NCBI RefSeq assembly: GCF_900129655.1 | Contig: NZ_FQWK01000003.1 | Span: forward strand, 1 to 64,000 | DNA: 64,000 nucleotides | Source of the DNA: Bacteroides clarus YIT 12056 | GTDB lineage: Bacteria; Bacteroidota; Bacteroidia; Bacteroidales; Bacteroidaceae | Direction: 5' to 3' | In this document: positions 1-7,877 of the stretch, one piece after another | How positions within the stretch are numbered: the stretch's first letter is position 1 | How the letters are laid out: each line of letters starts with the position of its first letter | Notes under the pieces: model-generated | The model's input: the letters and a program-made list of their open reading frames with translations, nothing else | Databases searched by the model: none | Told to the model about the DNA's origin: nothing | Translations under genes and position numbers: made by a program

Positions 1-71
1 TTGTATTGTTTATGTAAATCTGTTCAAAGATCGCTTCTTTTCGAAGAATGCTCCTTTTCAAAAGCGGATGC
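1..71 (-). other. Probable rRNA operon leader (operon lies left of the window)
   Basis: Read on the minus strand, bases 18-32 give GATCTTTGAACAGAT, which resembles the boxA-type antitermination sequence of pre-16S leaders. It lies just downstream of three tandem minus-strand promoters. No coding sequence is seen. That the next gene to the left is 16S rRNA is inference; the rRNA itself is outside the window. Confidence 0.4.
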
Positions 72-104
72 AAAGGTAAAAACTTTTAAGCATATCTTCC
101 AAAT
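72..104 (-). promoter_or_regulatory. Minus-strand promoter, first of three
   Basis: On the minus strand TACCTTTG (72-79) matches the Bacteroides -7 box TAnnTTTG and TTTG (101-104) matches the -33 box, 21 bp apart. The -7 box is followed by GCATCCGC, a GC-rich stretch repeated after the third promoter. Confidence 0.6.
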
Positions 105-217
105 GTTTTCGGAAGTTTTTTTTTAAATTCTTTTCTCATTCAAAACAACTCTCTTGCGAAAGGAAGAACTGAGAAAGAAAAGAATCCAAAAAGCTCTTTT
201 CTTTGCGAGTCGGACTG

Positions 218-250
218 CAAAGATAAAGATAAAATTCAATAAACTCCAAA
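218..250 (-). promoter_or_regulatory. Minus-strand promoter, second of three
   Basis: TATCTTTG at 218-225 and TTTG at 247-250 (both minus strand), 21 bp apart. It is 146 bp upstream of the first promoter and points the same way, out of the window. Confidence 0.55.
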
Positions 251-353
251 CAATTTCAGATATTTATTTTTCATTTCTATCTAATCTTCAGCACTCATGC
301 GCTTTTGTTTCAGAATGTCAATCTATCGCTGCTCTCGTTCTCGAAAGCGGATG

Positions 354-385
354 CAAAAGTAGAGGATTTTAATATACCGACCAAA
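354..385 (-). promoter_or_regulatory. Minus-strand promoter, third of three
   Basis: TACTTTTG at 354-361 and TTTG at 382-385 on the minus strand, 20 bp apart, again followed by GCATCCGC. The stretch 386-632 between this promoter and the first gene is AT-rich and shows nothing else I can support. Confidence 0.5.
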
Positions 386-632
386 TATATCTTTCACTTT
401 TTCCTAATATTTTTGAAACTTTTTTGTAACTGGCTGATTAGTAAAGATGTTGTAGAGCATATGCTTTTAAAAGTGTTATACCTACCGACAAAATAGGTAC
501 ATTATATATATACGTGCGCGCGAAAGCGGCTTCCTACTTCCATTATTTACTGTTCAAAGCAATGAGAATCATAATACACATATTTGGCATTTAAGAATAA
601 AAGCACTAATTTTACTTTTAAATAAAAACCGT

Positions 633-1592
633 ATGAGATACAAAAAGATTATAGAACTATTACCAGCTTGCGCATTACTCTCTTTGCTATCGAGCGCAAA
701 CGGCGCATGCAGCAGCGGACAGGCAAGTAACAAACAAGAGAAAGTAGTCGTAACAGATACGATAACCGCTTTCGCATTACCCACAATCCCCACAATGCTG
801 AATACTCCGGAATTGCGTGCCGATTATCTGGCGCGTCATTACTGGGATAATGTAAATTTCACCGACACCAATTACATACACCATCCCGAAGTGACGGAGC
901 AAGCATGGGTAAACTTCATTGATATTCTGCGACTGGTACCCGCTTCAACAGGGGATACAGCCTTGAAAACCTTGTTTGCACAAGCTGAAAAAGAGAAAAA
1001 ATGCTATATGTACCTGACTTCCCTTGCGGACAAATATCTATACGATCCAAACTCGCCGATGCGTAATGAAGAATTGTATATATCCGTGCTGGATGCCATG
1101 CTGAAATCTTCCGTCATGGATGACACAGAGAAAATTCGTCCGAAAGCCCGGCGGGAACTGGCGCAGAAAAACCGTGTAGGTACAAAAGCGCTGGATTTTA
1201 CCTATACGCTCGCCAATGGCCAGCAGGGCAACTTGTACAATATCAAAGCTCCTTACACATTGCTATTTATCAATAATCCCGGTTGCCACGCTTGCGGTGA
1301 AACGATAGAAGCGTTGAAACACAGTCCTTCCATTCACCAAGCCACTGCACAAAGCCGGATGAAAATTCTGTCCATTTATCCCGATGCGGATTTGGCGGAA
1401 TGGCGAAGACATCTATCGGATTTTCCTGTGGAATGGATTAACGGTTATGACAAGAAACAGACAATCGAGCAAAACAATCTTTACGACTTAAAAGCCATCC
1501 CAACCCTGTATCTACTGGATAAGGATAAAACTGTATTGCTGAAAGACGTTACAACCAAAGAAATAGAGGAATACTTGCAGAATATTCAGTGA
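633..1592 (+). CDS. Thioredoxin-like lipoprotein (DUF5106 type)
   Basis: 319 residues. The N-terminus is a lipoprotein signal with the likely lipidated cysteine at residue 26 (SANGAC), so the protein should be anchored in the cell envelope. The middle (about 45-175) is helical and resembles DUF5106. The C-terminal half has a thioredoxin-like fold with the active-site pair Cys218-His-Ala-Cys221 and a later cis-Pro segment (KAIPTLYLLD). A role in thiol-disulfide exchange outside the cytoplasm is inferred from the fold; the substrate is unknown. The ATG at 633 gives a normal signal peptide. It converges with the HdeD-like gene, with a perfect inverted repeat between them. Confidence 0.8.
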   Translation: MRYKKIIELLPACALLSLLSSANGACSSGQASNKQEKVVVTDTITAFALPTIPTMLNTPELRADYLARHYWDNVNFTDTNYIHHPEVTEQAWVNFIDILRLVPASTGDTALKTLFAQAEKEKKCYMYLTSLADKYLYDPNSPMRNEELYISVLDAMLKSSVMDDTEKIRPKARRELAQKNRVGTKALDFTYTLANGQQGNLYNIKAPYTLLFINNPGCHACGETIEALKHSPSIHQATAQSRMKILSIYPDADLAEWRRHLSDFPVEWINGYDKKQTIEQNNLYDLKAIPTLYLLDKDKTVLLKDVTTKEIEEYLQNIQ

Positions 1593-1672
1593 ACAGTTTC
1601 GGCATAGCGAGTTTCAAGGAGATAAACGGTTTTTTCAGAGAGAACCTCGCCCTTTATAAAAAAGAATAATAT

Positions 1673-1762
1673 TCTCCGTCATTCATTCAGAGCGCAGCGA
1701 AGAATCTTTTCCCTATCACAAAGGAGTGGATTCTTCGCTGCGCTCTGAATGAATGACGGAGA
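1673..1762. repeat. Perfect 34-bp inverted repeat, family A
   Basis: Arms 1673-1706 and 1729-1762 are perfect reverse complements around a 22-base loop. The core TCATTCAGAG...CGAAGAATC recurs in degraded form at 7682-7780 and, more loosely, at 40855-40960. It lies between two convergent genes and could form a strong bidirectional hairpin. No transposase is nearby. Confidence 0.75.
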
Positions 1763-1783
1763 ACACGGTGTTTAATCCGTACA

Positions 1784-2362
1784 TTATTCTATAATTTTTG
1801 CATCTTCGATGTCGTCATCATCGGCCTTACCGCCCGTAACTGGTGCTTTAGGACGGAGACGAGTGAACTTGAACCAGTTTATCAGTTCCGAAACCGCATA
1901 AACCAAACTGGTGATTCCGATAATAATAAACGCCGTAGAGCGTACTCCCGTAGGATTGAACAGGGCAATCAATCCGGCAAGCAATATCAGTACCGGAACA
2001 ACGTAGAATCCGCCCGGCACAGGTGTCCATCTGCGGGCAGCCGAAAGCGAAGCTATCTGCTGCACACCGCCCATTACAAGGATAAAGCCCAGCACGAACG
2101 TCAGCAAATCGGCAAAAAAGCCCGGCATAATAACCAGCCACAATCCGAACAGCAAGCTGCCTATCCCCTCGATAGGAAAACGGCGGCGCACCTCGGCACT
2201 CTGAGCATAATATCCTATAATACTGATGAGCGAAGGCACAAGGAAAATGACACCGATCGTTATCACAAAATAATCACCGGCCTGGTCGGGAAACATCACC
2301 AACACCAAGCCTATTACCAGCGCGCACACGGCGCGCAAGAATGAATAACTTAATCCTTTCAT
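1784..2362 (-). CDS. HdeD-family (DUF308) membrane protein
   Basis: 192 residues with about six hydrophobic segments between residues 8 and 165, ending in a charged acidic tail (GGKADDDDIEDAKIIE). The arrangement of paired helices matches the HdeD/DUF308 family, known from acid-resistance loci in enterics. The function in Bacteroides is not established. The start at 2362 is the first ATG before the first membrane helix. It is monocistronic and converges with the upstream lipoprotein gene. Confidence 0.75.
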   Translation of the reverse strand: MKGLSYSFLRAVCALVIGLVLVMFPDQAGDYFVITIGVIFLVPSLISIIGYYAQSAEVRRRFPIEGIGSLLFGLWLVIMPGFFADLLTFVLGFILVMGGVQQIASLSAARRWTPVPGGFYVVPVLILLAGLIALFNPTGVRSTAFIIIGITSLVYAVSELINWFKFTRLRPKAPVTGGKADDDDIEDAKIIE

Positions 2363-2428
2363 GAGTTTTTGATTTTTTGCGAAGATACATTATTTATCTG
2401 AACAACCCCGCATGATAATACCGAAAAA

Positions 2429-2536
2429 TCAGTTCACATTGAGCCAGGCGTTCAAGTCTTCGGCTATAAAAAGCCAATATAGCAATAAGACAATGGCAAT
2501 AATCGCGCCTACGACAATCAAATGTTTTCGCTTCAT
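2429..2536 (-). CDS. Small single-span membrane peptide (35 aa)
   Basis: MKRKHL is followed by a hydrophobic stretch (IVVGAIIAIVLLLYWLFIA) and a short polar tail ending LNVN. On the minus strand the start ATG (2534-2536) is preceded by AAAGGAAC at good spacing, which supports translation. I do not recognise the family. It is transcribed divergently from the trp promoter. Confidence 0.5.
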   Translation of the reverse strand: MKRKHLIVVGAIIAIVLLLYWLFIAEDLNAWLNVN

Positions 2537-2638
2537 AGTTTGTTCCTTTCTTTTTAATAGTAAATAATAGCTGTTATCCGCTATAAAGAACAAAATTTTA
2601 AGAAAAATGTTCTTATACGAAAAAAAAGTAAGATTTAT

Positions 2639-2669
2639 TTTGGCGATTAAAACAATGTGCTTATATTTG
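2639..2669 (+). promoter_or_regulatory. trp operon promoter
   Basis: TTTG (2639-2642) and TATATTTG (2662-2669) are 19 bp apart, an exact Bacteroides consensus. Transcription should start near 2676, 18 bases before the leader-peptide ATG. Confidence 0.75.
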
Positions 2670-2693
2670 CCTCGGTTAAAATAAAAAAAGACA

Positions 2694-2756
2694 ATGAAAA
2701 CAATGTTCGTAAATACATATTGGTGGTGGCACCCGTTACAACTCCGGCAGTCGTAA
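2694..2756 (+). CDS. trpL: trp leader peptide with three consecutive Trp codons
   Basis: A 20-codon open frame starts MKTMFVNTY, continues WWW at 2721-2729, and ends at TAA 2754-2756. It lies between the trp promoter and an intrinsic terminator, ahead of trpB. Three adjacent Trp codons in a frame this short are a hallmark of ribosome-mediated attenuation: scarce charged tRNA-Trp would stall the ribosome there. CCCGTTAC (2732-2739) just after the Trp codons can pair with GTAAGGG (2753-2759) with one bulged base. No strong Shine-Dalgarno site is visible. The symbol trpL is by analogy. Confidence 0.8.
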   Translation: MKTMFVNTYWWWHPLQLRQS

Positions 2757-2805
2757 GGGAGCAGTGCTCGTATGTATATATGTAATATATGATAGATATA
2801 AAAAG

Positions 2806-2837
2806 AGCCCTGTCGCACCAAGCGACGGGGCTTTTTT
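2806..2837 (+). terminator. trp attenuator terminator
   Basis: AGCCCTGTCGC (2806-2816) pairs with GCGACGGGGCT (2822-2832), with one G-T pair and a five-base loop, followed by a T-run. It is placed 50 bases after the leader-peptide stop and 70 before trpB, as expected for an attenuator. Confidence 0.8.
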
Positions 2838-2908
2838 CGTTTAAGCGATGTACATCTCCCCCCTATCAAATCAATGGTAAAATGATAAATAATAAAAAAG
2901 ACAATAAT

Positions 2909-4090
2909 ATGGCGAGTTTCTTAGTTGACAAAGAAGGCTATTACGGAGAATTCGGCGGGGCATACGTTCCCGAGATACTCCACAGATGTGTAGAGGAGTT
3001 GCAGAACACCTATCTTGACGTTCTGCAAAGTGAGGATTTCAAGCGGGAGTACGACCAGTTGCTGCGCGACTACGTAGGGCGTCCTTCTCCGCTGTATCAG
3101 GCCAAACGCCTGTCGGAGAAGTACGGTTGCAGGATTTATCTGAAACGGGAAGACCTGAACCACACCGGCGCGCACAAAATCAACAATACCATCGGCCAGA
3201 TTTTGCTGGCGCGCCGCATGGGCAAGCACCGCATCATCGCCGAGACAGGAGCGGGACAGCACGGCGTCGCCACCGCCACCGTCTGCGCATTGATGAATAT
3301 GGAGTGCATCGTATATATGGGCAAGACCGATGTGGAGCGTCAGCACATCAACGTAGAGAAAATGAAGATGCTGGGAGCAACCGTAGTCCCCGTAACCAGC
3401 GGCAACATGACCTTGAAAGACGCCACCAACGAGGCCATACGCGACTGGTGCTGCCACCCTGCCGACACCTATTACATCATCGGCTCCACCGTAGGCCCGC
3501 ACCCCTATCCCGATATGGTGGCACGCCTGCAATCGGTTATCAGCGAGGAGATTAAGAAGCAGCTCATGGAAAAGGAAGGGCGCGATTGTCCGGACTATCT
3601 CATAGCCTGCGTAGGCGGCGGAAGCAATGCCGCCGGAACCATTTACCACTATGTCGACGACGAACGCGCGCAGATAGTTCTCGCCGAAGCCGGCGGTAAA
3701 GGAGTGGAAACGGGCATGACGGCCGCCACCATCGCCCTCGGCAAACTGGGCATCATTCATGGAGCGCGCACCTACGTCATCCAGAACGAGGACGGGCAGA
3801 TTGAGGAACCTTACTCCATCTCCGCCGGACTGGATTATCCGGGCATAGGTCCCATGCACGCCAACCTTGCCGCACGGAAACGCGCCATCGTACTCTCCGT
3901 AAATGACGACGAGGCTATCCGCGCCGCTTACGAACTGACAAAGCTCGAAGGCATCATCCCCGCATTGGAAAGCGCCCACGCCCTCGGCGCCTTGGAGAAA
4001 CTGAACTTCAAACCCGACGATGTGGTGGTACTGACCGTTTCGGGACGGGGGGATAAGGATGTGGAAACGTATTTAAGTTATGAGTTATGA
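2909..4090 (+). CDS. trpB: Tryptophan synthase beta chain
   Basis: 393 residues from the ATG at 2909. TrpB condenses indole with serine to give tryptophan, using pyridoxal phosphate, in an alpha2-beta2 complex with TrpA. The PLP lysine lies in HTGAHKINN (Lys90), and the phosphate-binding loop GGGSNAAG is present. The sequence begins at the conserved [16 protein letters not shown], so earlier in-frame starts (2789, 2882) are less likely; 2789 also falls inside the leader. First structural gene of the operon, although trpA is last. Its last codons (SYEL, stop) already belong to a seven-base repeat that continues downstream. Confidence 0.97.
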   Translation: MASFLVDKEGYYGEFGGAYVPEILHRCVEELQNTYLDVLQSEDFKREYDQLLRDYVGRPSPLYQAKRLSEKYGCRIYLKREDLNHTGAHKINNTIGQILLARRMGKHRIIAETGAGQHGVATATVCALMNMECIVYMGKTDVERQHINVEKMKMLGATVVPVTSGNMTLKDATNEAIRDWCCHPADTYYIIGSTVGPHPYPDMVARLQSVISEEIKKQLMEKEGRDCPDYLIACVGGGSNAAGTIYHYVDDERAQIVLAEAGGKGVETGMTAATIALGKLGIIHGARTYVIQNEDGQIEEPYSISAGLDYPGIGPMHANLAARKRAIVLSVNDDEAIRAAYELTKLEGIIPALESAHALGALEKLNFKPDDVVVLTVSGRGDKDVETYLSYEL

Positions 4091-4135
4091 GTTATGAGTT
4101 ATGAGTTATAAGTTATGAGTTATAAGTTATGAGGG
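4074..4135 (+). repeat. Seven-base tandem repeat across the trpB stop codon
   Basis: About eight copies of AGTTATG/AGTTATA run from the last codons of trpB into the trpB-trpE gap. Because seven is not a multiple of three, the unit places ATGA start/stop overlaps in successive frames. The same unit, inverted, precedes trpC at 7838-7862. Confidence 0.75.
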
Positions 4136-4223
4136 TTTGTGATATAAACTGACTGTTACAACTGACTGCTACTACTTACTGTTACTACTATTTACTGTTA
4201 CTATTTACTCAATAAAGGAAGCA

Positions 4224-5651
4224 ATGAAACAATATAATTATCAAACGGTCAGCCGTACAGTGCTTGGCGACCTGCATACTCCCGTAAGCACTTATCTGAA
4301 AGTGCGCGACATCTTTCCTCAAAGCGCGCTCATGGAGAGTTCCGATTATCACGGCAGCGAGAACAACCGTTCTTTCATCGGGCTTTGTCCGGTGGCAAGC
4401 GTCAGCATAGACCACGGAACCGCCGTATTCCGCCTGCCCGACGGCACACGCGAGGAACATCCCGTTACCGGAGAGTACCGTGCGGAGAATGCTCTGCGGG
4501 ACTTTCTCAACCGCTTTCATGTGGAAGGCGAGTACAGCGACTATTGCGGGCTGTACGGCTACACCTCTTTCAACGCCGTACGCTATTTCGAGAACATTCC
4601 CGTAAAGGACAGCCGCGAAGCCACCAACGATGCGCCGGATATGCTATACATATTATACAAGTATCTCATCGTTTTCAACGACTTCAAGAACGAGATGCTG
4701 TTGCTGGAAATGCTGGCTCCCGGCGGGAAAAGCGAGCTGGACAAAGTACGGAAAGCCATTCACAACCGCAATTATACCGTTTACGACTTCCGTGCCGTAG
4801 GCGAAACGACCTCTCCGCTGACGGACGAGGAGCACAAAGCCAACATCCGCCAAGGAATAGCCCACTGCATGCGGGGTGATGTTTTCCAGATAGTCCTCTC
4901 CCGCCGCTTCGAGCAACGTTTCACAGGCGACGATTTCAAGCTCTATCGCGCTCTGCGCAGCATCAACCCCTCTCCCTACCTGTTTTACTTTGACTTCGGC
5001 GGTTTCCGTATCTTCGGCTCATCGCCCGAAACGCACTGCCGCATCGAAGGACGCCATGCCTATATAGACCCCATTGCCGGCACTACCAAGCGCACCGGCG
5101 ACCCGGAGCAGGATGCCGTAAACGCCCGTTACCTGCACGACGACCCGAAAGAAAACGCGGAGCACGTGATGCTGGTAGACCTCGCCCGCAACGACCTCAG
5201 CCGCAACTGCCACGACGTGAAAGTGGATTTCTACAAGGAGATGCAATATTACAGCCACGTCATTCACCTCGTGAGCCGCGTCAGCGGTACGCTGAACAGC
5301 GAAGCCGATCCTATCAAGGCGTTCATCGACACCTTCCCCGCCGGAACATTGAGCGGTGCGCCGAAAGTACGCGCCATGCAGCTCATCAGCGAACTGGAGC
5401 CGCATAATCGTGGCGCCTACGGCGGTTGCATCGGGTTCATCGGTCTGAACGGCAGTCTGAATCAGGCCATCACCATCCGCACATTCGTCAGCCGCAACGG
5501 GGTACTGTGGTTTCAGGCAGGCGGCGGCATCGTAGCCAAAAGCAATGACGAATACGAGCTGCAAGAGGTGAACAACAAACTGGGAGCATTGAAGAAGGCG
5601 ATTGTAATGGCGGAGAGAATGAAAGAAATGAAGAATGAGGATGAAGTATGA
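4224..5651 (+). CDS. trpE: Anthranilate synthase component I
   Basis: 475 residues, usual length for TrpE. It makes anthranilate from chorismate with ammonia supplied by TrpG. The segment ALMESSD (about residues 35-41) matches the LLES-type tryptophan feedback motif. The C-terminal chorismate-binding half includes IAGTTKRTGDPEQD, DLARNDLSR and FPAGTLSGAPK. An AAAGGAAGC Shine-Dalgarno-like stretch precedes the ATG. The last codons (KEMKNEDEV) fall in a run of seven-base units of the type AAGAATG/AGGATGA that continues into the gap before trpG. Confidence 0.96.
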   Translation: MKQYNYQTVSRTVLGDLHTPVSTYLKVRDIFPQSALMESSDYHGSENNRSFIGLCPVASVSIDHGTAVFRLPDGTREEHPVTGEYRAENALRDFLNRFHVEGEYSDYCGLYGYTSFNAVRYFENIPVKDSREATNDAPDMLYILYKYLIVFNDFKNEMLLLEMLAPGGKSELDKVRKAIHNRNYTVYDFRAVGETTSPLTDEEHKANIRQGIAHCMRGDVFQIVLSRRFEQRFTGDDFKLYRALRSINPSPYLFYFDFGGFRIFGSSPETHCRIEGRHAYIDPIAGTTKRTGDPEQDAVNARYLHDDPKENAEHVMLVDLARNDLSRNCHDVKVDFYKEMQYYSHVIHLVSRVSGTLNSEADPIKAFIDTFPAGTLSGAPKVRAMQLISELEPHNRGAYGGCIGFIGLNGSLNQAITIRTFVSRNGVLWFQAGGGIVAKSNDEYELQEVNNKLGALKKAIVMAERMKEMKNEDEV

Positions 5652-5685
5652 AGAATAAAGGATGAAAATTTTGAAAGATATGGAA

Positions 5686-6291
5686 ATGAAAATAGTAATC
5701 ATAGACAATTACGACTCTTTCACCTACAACCTTGCGCATCTGGTGAAAGAACTCGGAGCAACGGTGGATGTGTTGCGCAACGACCGATTCAAAATGGACG
5801 AACTGGAGAAATATGATAAGATTCTTCTTTCTCCCGGCCCCGGTGTGCCCGAAGAAGCGGGGTTGTTACCGGATGTCATACGTACCTATTCCGGAAAGAA
5901 ACCGATATTGGGAGTGTGCCTGGGAGAGCAGGCTATCGGACAGGTATTCGGCGGGAGATTGGTCAATCTCAGCAAGGTGTTTCACGGCGTACAGACCGAT
6001 ATACGGCTGACAGAACCGGATTACATTTTCCGGGGACTGCCTGAGAAAATACCTGTGGGGCGCTACCATTCTTGGGTAGTGGATACGGAAGGACTGCCTG
6101 CAACGCTTGCCGTTACAGCCGTCAGTCCCGAAGGGCAGATTATGGCGTTGAAACACCGGGAGTACGACGTTCACGGCATTCAGTTTCATCCGGAATCCGT
6201 GTTGACCCCGGACGGAAAGCAGATTATGAAAAATTGGCTGGACGGTGACGAAAAGGACGGAATAAACGGCGCAGCTTATGAAGGTAAATGA
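5686..6291 (+). CDS. trpG: Anthranilate synthase glutamine amidotransferase
   Basis: 201 residues from 5686 (starts MKIVIIDNYDSF, the usual N-terminus). In-frame ATGs at 5662 and 5680 are possible but add only residues unlike the family. A class I glutamine amidotransferase that delivers ammonia to TrpE. The catalytic cysteine is in GVCLGEQAIG (about residue 78) and the histidine and glutamate in GIQFHPESV. The tail after the amidotransferase domain is slightly longer than usual (DGDEKDGINGAAYEGK). A 22-bp repeat array begins seven bases after the stop. Confidence 0.95.
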   Translation: MKIVIIDNYDSFTYNLAHLVKELGATVDVLRNDRFKMDELEKYDKILLSPGPGVPEEAGLLPDVIRTYSGKKPILGVCLGEQAIGQVFGGRLVNLSKVFHGVQTDIRLTEPDYIFRGLPEKIPVGRYHSWVVDTEGLPATLAVTAVSPEGQIMALKHREYDVHGIQFHPESVLTPDGKQIMKNWLDGDEKDGINGAAYEGK

Positions 6292-6297
6292 CACAGT

Positions 6298-6570
6298 TCA
6301 CGAGGATGCAGCGCAGACCTCATAAGGTACAAGCGGCCTCATAAGTACAGGTGCACATTGCGTGAAAAACAAGCGCACACTGCGTGAAAAACAAGCGCAC
6401 ACTGCGTGAAAGCCAAGCAAGCACTTCGTGAGAACCGAGCAGGCACTTCGCGAGAATCGAGCAGGCACTTCGTGAGAGCCGACCGCACACCTCATGGAAG
6501 CTGACCGCGCACCTCACAAGAGCCGGGCAGGCATCTCACGGGAGTGAAGCAAGCGCCTCACGAGAACAAA
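6298..6570. repeat. 22-bp degenerate tandem repeat between trpG and trpD
   Basis: About eleven copies with an exact 22-base step, for example GCGCACAC at 6373 and 6395, then units of the type GCAGGCACTTCGTGAGAACC. Units differ at several positions, so this is an old or fast-diverging array. It fills most of the 373-base gap inside the operon; the rest (6571-6664) is AT-rich with nothing else seen. Most units carry TGA, which moves through all frames because 22 is 1 modulo 3. Confidence 0.85.
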
Positions 6571-6664
6571 AAAACGTTACTCGGAAACATATTCGATTAC
6601 TGATATCAGCACTCATGCTTAGCCATACATCAACTATAAACTTTTTAATCACTGACTTAAACAG

Positions 6665-7663
6665 ATGAAAACAATATTAACCCGCCTCTTCAATCACGAA
6701 GAGCTCACCGCAGAGGAGTCCAGACAAATCCTGCTCAACATCAGCCGGGAGATGTATCCCGAGGCGCAGATAGCAGCGTTACTCACTGTTTTTCAGATGC
6801 GCGGCATCACAGTAGACGAACTGACAGGCTTTCGCGAAGCACTTATGGAAACACGAGTCCCGATAGACTTCGCGCCCTATCGCCCCATTGACATCGTAGG
6901 TACGGGCGGTGACGGAAAGAACACGTTCAACATCTCCACCTGCGCCTGCTTCATTGTGGCGGGAGCGGGTTACAAAGTGGCCAAGCACGGCAATTACGGC
7001 GCTACTTCCGTCAGCGGGGCAAGCAACGTAATAGAGCAGCATGGCGTGCGCTTCACCAATAATCCCGACATCCTGAAGCGCAGCATGGAAGAATGCAACA
7101 TTGCCTACCTGCACGCCCAACTGTTCAATCCGGCAATGAAAACCGTCGGTTCTGTGCGCAAAGCGTTGGGAGTACGGACGCTGTTCAACCTGCTGGGCCC
7201 GCTGGTGAATCCGTGCAAACCCGCTTATCAGCTGCTGGGTGTGGCAGACCTCTCGCAGATGCGTCTCTACACAAATGTTTTCTACAAGCTCGGTATCGAC
7301 TTTGCCGTCGTCAACAGCCTGGACAATTACGATGAAATCTCGCTGACCGATGAATTCAAGGTAATGACACGCAATTATGAGCGCATCTATCGTCCGCAAG
7401 CTCTCGGTTTCAGCGCGGTACGTCCCGAAGAGCTTTCCGGCGGAGCATGTAAGGAAGACGCGGCACGCATCTTCGATAATGTCCTGAACAACCGTGCGGA
7501 AGCCGCCCAGACGCAATGTGTCATTGTCAATGCCGCCTTTGCCATTCAGGTCATGGAACCGGAAAAGGAGATTGAAGAATGCATCGCCATAGCCCGCGAA
7601 TCACTGGAAAGCGGACGGGCGTTGAAGACATTGAAAAAGTTTATAGAAATAAGTAAAGGTTGA
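6665..7663 (+). CDS. trpD: Anthranilate phosphoribosyltransferase
   Basis: 332 residues, normal for a stand-alone TrpD. It joins anthranilate to phosphoribosyl pyrophosphate. The PRPP/Mg site GTGGDGKNTFN (about residues 78-88), the substrate loop KHGNYGATSVSG and the FNLLGPLVNP segment are intact. Not fused to TrpG, unlike enteric bacteria. The 214-base gap after it holds an inverted repeat and short seven-base repeats. Confidence 0.96.
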   Translation: MKTILTRLFNHEELTAEESRQILLNISREMYPEAQIAALLTVFQMRGITVDELTGFREALMETRVPIDFAPYRPIDIVGTGGDGKNTFNISTCACFIVAGAGYKVAKHGNYGATSVSGASNVIEQHGVRFTNNPDILKRSMEECNIAYLHAQLFNPAMKTVGSVRKALGVRTLFNLLGPLVNPCKPAYQLLGVADLSQMRLYTNVFYKLGIDFAVVNSLDNYDEISLTDEFKVMTRNYERIYRPQALGFSAVRPEELSGGACKEDAARIFDNVLNNRAEAAQTQCVIVNAAFAIQVMEPEKEIEECIAIARESLESGRALKTLKKFIEISKG

Positions 7664-7681
7664 AAATCAAGTTATGCTATA

Positions 7682-7780
7682 CTGTCATTCAGAGAGAAGC
7701 GAAGCATCTCTTCCCTTTGTGAATACAAGTCTTTATGTGAATGTCAAGAAGAGAGAAGATTCTTCGCTCTGAATGACAGA
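7682..7780. repeat. Imperfect inverted repeat, family A copy 2
   Basis: CTGTCATTCAGAG with CGAAG at the left end matches CTTCGCTCTGAATGACAG (7762-7779) at the right end, with a five-base insertion in the left arm. It is related to the perfect copy at 1673-1762. Downstream, 7838-7862 holds about four copies of CATAACT, the reverse complement of the unit found after trpB. Confidence 0.65.
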
Positions 7781-7877
7781 TAGGATTAACCGATTATACG
7801 CATTTACTTAAACAGCGCCATATCACCCCCAACCCATAACTCATAACTCATAACTTATAACTCACCCCTCCCCTCCT

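Noticed and set aside
154-496. Two short plus-strand frames in the left intergenic region
   Set aside because: They are AT-rich, lack a Shine-Dalgarno site and overlap minus-strand promoters.
6298-6517. Two overlapping 65-codon minus-strand frames with repetitive peptides
   Set aside because: They are produced by the 22-bp repeat; no start signal, no family, and units drift in frame.
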